Shown: positions 43,732 through 48,857 of the stretch, piece after piece | How the letters are laid out: every line of letters begins with the position of its first letter | How positions within the stretch are numbered: the stretch's first letter is position 1 | Assembly: GCA_937872225.1 (NCBI GenBank) | Contig: CALMRZ010000027.1 | Location: 1 to 48,857, forward strand | Length of the DNA: 48,857 bases | DNA from: an uncultured Spirochaetota bacterium | GTDB taxonomy: Bacteria; Spirochaetota; UBA4802; UBA5550 | Direction: 5' to 3' | Notes under the pieces: generated by a model | Told to the model about the DNA's origin: nothing | What the model saw: only the letters and a program-made list of their open reading frames with translations | Database searches by the model: none | Program-made: the position numbers and the translations under genes

Positions 43732-44048
43732 ATCTGTCCGTCAAACTATAGCATACCCCGTAAGTGTCAACATATTTTTACGATTGCGATAGCCTGCATA
43801 TATAATATACACAAGATGATCTCCCGTATCAAGTTAAAACGATTTCAGCACAGCCTGAATTGCTGCCTTTCTGCACAGGTCAATTATGACGAAATATGAC
43901 ATGCTGTATTAATATTGACAGTAACGAAGTGAGCGAATATCATGTTATGAACATGCTGGCTGCAGGTCCGGTGGCAGACGTATGCACATCAGGCTGTTCA
44001 GCACCAGTCTGTGTTAGAGAGCCGGAAACCTGCACCGCTCAGCAGCAT
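43732..44048. other. 317-base region before the FecR-domain lipoprotein
   Basis: Holds the divergent tRNA promoter near its left end (43745-43770). The rest is AT-rich and shows no gene: the frame of the following lipoprotein extends upstream to 43896 but that part is rich in Cys and codes for nothing recognisable. No plus-strand promoter of good quality is seen. Confidence 0.5.
43745..43770 (-). promoter_or_regulatory. Promoter of the tRNA-Met pair
   Basis: On the minus strand TTGACA (43765-43770) and TATAGT (43745-43750); spacer 14, or 16 if TGTTGA (43767-43772) is used. The expected start lies about 7 bases before the initiator tRNA. Confidence 0.45.
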
Positions 44049-44951
44049 ATGCCTGTGAATACATCCAAGGAGGATTCCATAAACAAGAAGAAGATCGTTT
44101 TCTATTCCATGTGCGCAGGCCTGATTCTGATGCTGGGGATTTTACCGTCCTGCACAAGGGAAAGCGGCCGGACGATGATTACCTTCTTCATGGGTAAAGC
44201 GCAAGTGCTCCGCGCGGGAGTTACCCTGAAACCGGTTATAAAAATGCAGATCAATGACAGCGATGTTATAGCCACCGGGCCCGATTCTTTTGTCCTGCTC
44301 CAGGTCGCCGAGTCATCGGTCATCCGCATCACGGAAAATTCCAGGGTGGAGATGAAATCGCTCCTCAGCGCGAAGAACCGGGAGCTCATGGTGAAGCAGG
44401 GGAAGGCCCTCTCAGCTGTGAAGAAGCTCGGCAAGGGCGACGCCTTCACCGTAAAGACCGCAACCATAACAGCGTCGGTGCGCGGCACTGAGTTCAGCGT
44501 ATCCTCGCAGCCGAAGGAATCGGTCGTGGCCGTGCGGAAGGGGAACGTTGAAGTGACCATCATCGCGTCGGGAAGCGGGGAAACGGTCAGCGAGGGGAAG
44601 TCCTTCGTGTACACGGACAGGGCGTCGACGCGGGCCATCACCGCCGACGAGGACAGGGAGCTCGAAATGATATCAGCCATACCGGCGATACCGGGGCTGG
44701 GGGAGAAGACCGAAAAGGAGATACGGGACATCATCCTGCCGCTCCTGGGCGACAGCGCGATGGCGGCGATGACCCTTGAAGAGGTGAAGGCGAAGCTCAG
44801 GCGAACCGACACTGTTGTGCTCTATGACGGCAGGGTTATTACCGGCGTGATCATATCCCGCGGGCCGGTCTACACGATCATGACCTCCACCGGCGTTGTG
44901 TCCGTTCCCGAGAAGAAGATCAGGAACACCCGGGTGACCCCGCTGCAGTAG
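44049..44951 (+). CDS. FecR-domain lipoprotein, start codon uncertain (ATA after strong Shine-Dalgarno)
   Basis: 300 residues from ATG 44049, or 290 if it begins at ATA 44079. The lipoprotein signal NKKKIVFYSMCAGLILMLGI ends in LPSC. A FecR-type domain follows (VLLQVAESSVIRITENSRVEM, TASVRGTEFSV), as found in proteins that carry sensory or anchoring modules in the envelope. The last 50 residues (VVLYDGRVITGVIISRGPVYTIMT) are an SH3-like/LSm-like strand motif that also occurs twice in the next protein. AAGGAGG at 44067-44073 is followed five bases later by ATA, while the ATG 44049 lacks one. Probably an operon with 44992. Confidence 0.8.
   Translation: MPVNTSKEDSINKKKIVFYSMCAGLILMLGILPSCTRESGRTMITFFMGKAQVLRAGVTLKPVIKMQINDSDVIATGPDSFVLLQVAESSVIRITENSRVEMKSLLSAKNRELMVKQGKALSAVKKLGKGDAFTVKTATITASVRGTEFSVSSQPKESVVAVRKGNVEVTIIASGSGETVSEGKSFVYTDRASTRAITADEDRELEMISAIPAIPGLGEKTEKEIRDIILPLLGDSAMAAMTLEEVKAKLRRTDTVVLYDGRVITGVIISRGPVYTIMTSTGVVSVPEKKIRNTRVTPLQ
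44067..44081 (+). promoter_or_regulatory. Strong Shine-Dalgarno next to an ATA codon
   Basis: AAGGAGG (44067-44073), five bases, then ATA (44079-44081) in frame with AAC AAG AAG AAG, the expected start of the lipoprotein signal. ATA is a rare start; ATG to ATA would need one change. Confidence 0.6.
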
Positions 44952-44991
44952 TGTGCCCCTGATAAACCATGAACACTGCCGGGACAACGCC

Positions 44992-46449
44992 ATGAATATG
45001 AAAAGCCATGCCAGATTCGCCGCCGCCGTGACCGCGGCGGCGCTCCTTGCCGGTGCGGGGGCCCCCATGGCCCGGGCCGAGGTGGTCTTTCTCCGCGACG
45101 GAAAGATAGTCGAGGGGAAGATACTGAATGATACGCCGGCTGCCCTGACCGTGAAGCAGAAGAACGGCGCCACGGTCGTTGTGGGGCGGAACAACGTGCT
45201 CCGCATCCTCTACACGCAGGTCTACATGGGGAAGGTCTACATCCACCGTACCGACGGCAAGGTGGTGGAGGCCTTCATCGTTGACGAGGACCAGGAATCG
45301 TACACGGTGCGCACCGACATCAATTCGCCGAAAGAGACGGTGATCAAGCGTCAGGACGTGCTCTTCATGGTGCGGAAGAACCCTTCGGCCCTGAAGGAGA
45401 AGGTGTCCCTGCGCCACGTGGACCTGTCCTGGCTCGCGCCCTTCAACCCGGTAAAGCATTACCGGGTCTACATCCGGCCCCGGGGAGGGGAATACCGCCT
45501 TGACGGCACGAGCTTATTCACCAGGTACCGCGCCACGGGCCTGTCGTGCAACACGGCCTATTCCGTTTATGTGACCGCCGTGGATCGGGACAACTACGAG
45601 TCCCTCCCGAGCAACGAGGTGCAGTTCACCACTCTCAAGGGAGAGCCGCAGCCGCCGGGCGGCGTGGTCATGACGGTTGATAAGCAGGACCCTAAAAAGC
45701 CCTTCGCTGCCCGCATCACCTGGGAAAAGACGAAGGACCCCTGCGGCGGCTCCATTGCCGATTACCGGCTCTACCGCAAGGGAGCCGGCGGATACGCCCT
45801 GGTGGCCGCTACCCGGACCACTGCCTGGGACCTGAAGAACCTTGACCCGCTGGACAAGCACCGCTTCGTGGTCCGCTCCGTCGACGACCGGGGGGCTGAA
45901 TCGTCCAACAGCAGGGTGGTATCAGCAGACCCGATGCCCGGGGCCATCATCTCGGCACGGGGCGACTTCATCGTCCCGCTGCGCGATTACGGCAGGCTCT
46001 ACCGGTACGGCTTCGGGGGCTCCCTGGCCCTGTACGGGAAAAACCTTATCACCCGGTGGGTCGATATCGGCGCCGAGTCTGGGTTCTATTATTTTTACGG
46101 GAAGGTCCGCCGGGTCAAGTCAGCCTGGCTTGTGCCCTTCATGGCAGCCCTGGGGTGCCGCATGCCCCTGGCCGGGTGGGTATCTCTGGGCCCCCGGGCG
46201 TCCTTCGGCGGCGTGTACGACCGCGTGAAGTACGTTCCGGAGATCGCCGGGCCCGCAGTCATGTTCCTCAAGCCGCCGTTCAGGGAGAAGAGCGCGGTGC
46301 AGATGATGTTCTCTCTCGGCATTAACTGCTCCTTCACTGTGAAGGACACCGCCCTGCTGGAGATCGGCGCGGATTACCGGGGCATCATCGAGAAGGGCGG
46401 CGTCATGGATTTCATCTCCGTGTATGCCGGGGCCGGGGCCACTTTTTAG
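44992..46449 (+). CDS. Fibronectin type III outer-membrane barrel protein
   Basis: 485 residues from ATG 44992 (GGGA upstream; ATG 44998 also possible). Signal peptide ends in ARA. Two SH3-like motif copies (EVVFLRDGKIVEGKILNDTP; KVVEAFIVDEDQESYTVRTD) are followed by about 200 residues with two fibronectin type III domains (HYRVYIRPRGG, TAYSVYVTAVDRDNYESLPSN; ADYRLYRKGAGG, HRFVVRSVDDRGAESS), then a barrel of about 160 residues ending GAGATF. The Phe end suits an outer-membrane barrel. The shared motif with the FecR lipoprotein upstream suggests the two act together (inference). No catalytic motif. Confidence 0.87.
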   Translation: MNMKSHARFAAAVTAAALLAGAGAPMARAEVVFLRDGKIVEGKILNDTPAALTVKQKNGATVVVGRNNVLRILYTQVYMGKVYIHRTDGKVVEAFIVDEDQESYTVRTDINSPKETVIKRQDVLFMVRKNPSALKEKVSLRHVDLSWLAPFNPVKHYRVYIRPRGGEYRLDGTSLFTRYRATGLSCNTAYSVYVTAVDRDNYESLPSNEVQFTTLKGEPQPPGGVVMTVDKQDPKKPFAARITWEKTKDPCGGSIADYRLYRKGAGGYALVAATRTTAWDLKNLDPLDKHRFVVRSVDDRGAESSNSRVVSADPMPGAIISARGDFIVPLRDYGRLYRYGFGGSLALYGKNLITRWVDIGAESGFYYFYGKVRRVKSAWLVPFMAALGCRMPLAGWVSLGPRASFGGVYDRVKYVPEIAGPAVMFLKPPFREKSAVQMMFSLGINCSFTVKDTALLEIGADYRGIIEKGGVMDFISVYAGAGATF

Positions 46450-46463
46450 CGGGAGTTAACGAT

Positions 46464-47987
46464 ATGAACTCGCATGCATTCAGGACGATAGTTATCGGTA
46501 TGATGGCGGCGCTGTCCCTGCTGGTATCCGCCTGTGATGAACTGAACACGGGACTGGTGAAGAGGGGGTACAGTTTTCTGGTAAACTTTCATTTGAGATG
46601 GACACACCCTGAAAACCTCGGTGCGGATATGGTTGATTTTAATGAAAGCGGTATTTCAGGAGCCGCAGATCCCCGGGTTGCGATGGATGGACACGGTAAT
46701 GCTGTCATAGTATGGCGCCAAAAACCGGACGGTGAAACGTATCACATCTATAAAAGCGAGTTTCGCAACAACGCCTGGATCAATCCGGCTGATAAGGATG
46801 ACCATCTGAATTATTCCGGAGATTTGTATGGTGATGTCAAAAAGCCGGCAGTTGCGATGAGCAATGATGGGACCGCCATAGTATCCTGGTTGCAGGAATA
46901 TCGGGATGAAGTCATGATGCCGTTTGAGCAAAGCGCCTGGGTGTATCAATATGGAAATGGGATATGGAATTTCCTTTCGCCAAATCCAAGAGTATCGTAT
47001 AACCTTTCTGAGCATCTATCAGTAGATATGAACGATCTCGGAGTTGCAGAAGTGATAACAACCATGTATTATTCAGCGACTATATACCAGGTCTGGGTAT
47101 CAGAAATTACAAATGGAATTAACAATTACAATAAACCATTAAGCAGTGGTGCAACAGATTCAACCAACCCTGACGTGGCAGTGAATAATAGTGGTTCTGT
47201 ACTGGTTGCATGGGAGCAGGATTCAAGAATATATATGAACATGAAAACAGGATCCGTGTGGAGTGGAGATGAAACAGGCACTCCTATCGGTCTAACCGGT
47301 GCTGAAGTTTACACAGCAATCAAGCCAAAAGTGGCGATCAGCGATAATGGTACAGCCGTTATAGTGTGGACTCAGCAATTCAATACTGTAGGATTTCCCA
47401 CCCATGTTTATCGAAGCTACTATAACGGCACATCATGGAGCCATCCGGCGGCAATGATTGATTCTGTTGATCCGATGGATCCGGGAGATCCTCACCTGTA
47501 CTGGGCTGACTCTGCCGACGTTGCCATGGATGGTTCCGGCAACGCGATCATGGTATGGCGTATGCAGCGACCCGACGGCGAAGTCCATCTGCAGATGAGC
47601 CAGTGCAGCAATGGTGTGTGGTCAGTTATTCCATACAGCGAGGTCGCGTCGCATTTCGATCCAGATGGAGGTGTGGCCAATGAACCTGATGTGGCCATGG
47701 ACAGTTCCAGTAATGCTGTCATAGTTTGGGACCAGTATGACGGCGCGGCATATAATCATATATATAAAAGTGAATACCGTAACGGCCGATGGACCCATCC
47801 CGCCAGTCTTGATGATAACATTGACTCTGAAAGTCCCGCGGAAAGGTCGGGGTTTACACCTCAGGTGGCAACGAATCCAGGCGGTGAAACCATTATTGTA
47901 TGGGACCAGTTTCTTGATATGTCAAATCGTCACATCTACAAAAGCGAATGCCGTCCCTACCGGGAGATACTGCCGTTGTTGTATTAA
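46464..47987 (+). CDS. Repeat lipoprotein (propeller-like), AT-rich
   Basis: 507 residues. GGGAG precedes ATG 46464. Signal with Cys24 in LLVSAC. The mature part has six or more repeats close to PRVAMDGHGNAVIVWRQ ... HIYKSEFRNNAW, a pattern of about 60-70 residues that suggests a beta propeller of six or seven blades. Third-position GC is lower than in the neighbours, so it may be a recent arrival. Similar repeat proteins are common on the surface of spirochaetes; function unknown. 14 bases after the fibronectin/barrel gene. Confidence 0.85.
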   Translation: MNSHAFRTIVIGMMAALSLLVSACDELNTGLVKRGYSFLVNFHLRWTHPENLGADMVDFNESGISGAADPRVAMDGHGNAVIVWRQKPDGETYHIYKSEFRNNAWINPADKDDHLNYSGDLYGDVKKPAVAMSNDGTAIVSWLQEYRDEVMMPFEQSAWVYQYGNGIWNFLSPNPRVSYNLSEHLSVDMNDLGVAEVITTMYYSATIYQVWVSEITNGINNYNKPLSSGATDSTNPDVAVNNSGSVLVAWEQDSRIYMNMKTGSVWSGDETGTPIGLTGAEVYTAIKPKVAISDNGTAVIVWTQQFNTVGFPTHVYRSYYNGTSWSHPAAMIDSVDPMDPGDPHLYWADSADVAMDGSGNAIMVWRMQRPDGEVHLQMSQCSNGVWSVIPYSEVASHFDPDGGVANEPDVAMDSSSNAVIVWDQYDGAAYNHIYKSEYRNGRWTHPASLDDNIDSESPAERSGFTPQVATNPGGETIIVWDQFLDMSNRHIYKSECRPYREILPLLY

Positions 47988-48002
47988 CGAGTGGGTTCGG
48001 GT

Positions 48003-48623
48003 TTAGTCCTTCACGCACCGCACCGACAGGCTGTTGCTCTTCGCGAAGAGGGACCGCTCCGCGTAAGTCTCGTCATACCTTAATACGCGGGCATAGGCGT
48101 CCTGGCTCCCTTCCGCGGTGGAAGTCCAGAAATAGGCCAGCTCGCCGAGAAAGTGGTATGAATTGTCGTAGAAGAGACAGGCGCCGCCGGGGAAGGCGTT
48201 GAAGCCGCTCTCGTTGTTGCCGTTTCCGTTTTCGTACCAGCCGGTCGCCGATTTAAGCTTCATGCCCAGCCCCTCGGCCCTTTTCCTATTTTTATCGAAT
48301 TCATCGGGGCTCATGCCAAGGTTCAGCTCCAGTGTCTTCCACTCCGCGTCTGCGGGGAGGTGCCATCCCTTCGGGCACGCCTCCTGCGCTGCGGCCCAGT
48401 CGTAAAGGTAGCCGTATTTTTCAACGTTCTTCATGTCGTCGCCCCAGGCCCTGATGCCCGATTTTGCCTTGTACGCGAGGTTCTTCGCCATCCATATCTG
48501 GCTCCCGATCTTCACCGTGGGATATTCCTTTCCGTCGCGGCTGTCTTTCAGGATGCCCTGTTCCTGCGTTAAGGCCACAAGGCAAAAGAGGGTAATTATT
48601 GAGGCGATAACTATCTTTTTCAT
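48003..48623 (-). CDS. FISUMP-domain exported protein
   Basis: 206 residues with AGGAGG before ATG 48623. Signal peptide MKKIVIASIITLFCLVALTQEQ. The rest is one Fibrobacter succinogenes major paralogous (FISUMP) domain: DGKEYPTVKIGSQIWMAKNL, YGYLYDWAAAQEACPKGWHL PADAEW, FNAFPGGACL, FWTSTAEGSQDAYARVL and SVRCVKD with paired Cys. These domains occur in extracellular proteins of many lineages. No further function can be said. Lies tail to tail with 46464. Confidence 0.93.
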   Translation of the reverse strand: MKKIVIASIITLFCLVALTQEQGILKDSRDGKEYPTVKIGSQIWMAKNLAYKAKSGIRAWGDDMKNVEKYGYLYDWAAAQEACPKGWHLPADAEWKTLELNLGMSPDEFDKNRKRAEGLGMKLKSATGWYENGNGNNESGFNAFPGGACLFYDNSYHFLGELAYFWTSTAEGSQDAYARVLRYDETYAERSLFAKSNSLSVRCVKD

Positions 48624-48757
48624 TGAATCCTCCTGTTTATGGGCGGATCGGGCAGCGGCCGCAGCCGGGTTATGTATATTAATATCATTTTTAACCGGTT
48701 GATTGAGTCTATATCCGTCATGAATAATGTCAAGCTGTTGTTGGCCCTGGTTGTATT

Positions 48758-48857
48758 GCCGATAGTTATCGGTGTCAGGCCGATAGTTATCGGTAGCAGG
48801 CCGATAGTTATCGGTGGCAGGCTGATAGTTATCGGTAGCAGGCCGATAGTTATCGGT
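48758..48857. repeat. 21-bp tandem array of the palindrome CCGATAGTTATCGG, reaching the edge
   Basis: Four complete 21-bp units (48758, 48779, 48800, 48821) and part of a fifth (48842-48857), differing at one or two positions. Each has CCGATA-GT-TATCGG (one unit CTGATA). No spacers, so not CRISPR. The array continues outside the window. Confidence 0.9.

Noticed and set aside
48758-48857. CRISPR array
   Set aside because: Units are adjacent at 21 bp with no variable spacers and no cas genes.

Overview
The window looks like a chromosomal stretch from a diderm, probably free-living or environmental spirochaete. Reasons: a FlaA-like flagellar sheath protein (24759-25424), many exported lipoproteins with loose lipoboxes, several outer-membrane beta-barrel proteins ending in Phe, RNase Y with YmdB, TlyA, and a CdaA/YbbR c-di-AMP module. 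This is inference from gene content; no rRNA or other marker fixes the lineage. Stop codons are standard (TAG ends many intact genes). No phage, insertion sequence or CRISPR array was found.

Layout. 1-2284 (minus): a MoxR ATPase and a VWA protein that runs off the left edge. 2772-5122: a small exported protein, argG (minus) and an RsbW-like kinase. 5295-9077: a solute-binding lipoprotein, a PAS histidine kinase split by an in-frame TAG, and a lipoprotein. 9295-15969: a 2224-residue repeat-built surface lipoprotein with a clear terminator. 16088-20336: a lipoprotein, then argD-argF and a FlgT/TolB-N-like plus barrel protein on the minus strand. 20659-26489: a barrel protein with a likely C-terminal frameshift, an MMPL/RND exporter, the FlaA-like protein and a MORN-repeat protein. 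26634-28455: argJ (minus) and a STAS protein.

28538-34361 is mostly core genes: NlpC/P60 lipoprotein, coaD, rny, ymdB, dxs. 34398-36709 separates dxs from tlyA and holds a small conserved-looking protein, a 35-codon GNAT remnant, a second barrel paralogue, a membrane protein and a possible membrane-protein fragment. 36933-43288 is a dense plus-strand run: tlyA, a FlgD-like/PorV-like outer-membrane protein, folP, cdaA, a YbbR protein, pdxJ and two small envelope genes. Elongator and initiator Met tRNAs and a small membrane gene follow on the minus strand. The right end carries a FecR-domain lipoprotein, a fibronectin/barrel protein, a repeat lipoprotein, a FISUMP-domain protein, and a 21-bp palindromic tandem array that reaches the edge.

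Four arginine genes (argG, argF, argD, argJ) lie on the minus strand but in three separate places. The most unusual material is the split sensor kinase beside its binding protein, the AUA-like start of the FecR lipoprotein behind a perfect Shine-Dalgarno sequence, the frameshifted barrel protein, the giant repeat protein with an exact internal duplication, and three families of intergenic palindromic repeats. I did not find a clearly new multi-gene system; the SBP/kinase pair and the FecR/fibronectin-barrel pair are the best candidates.
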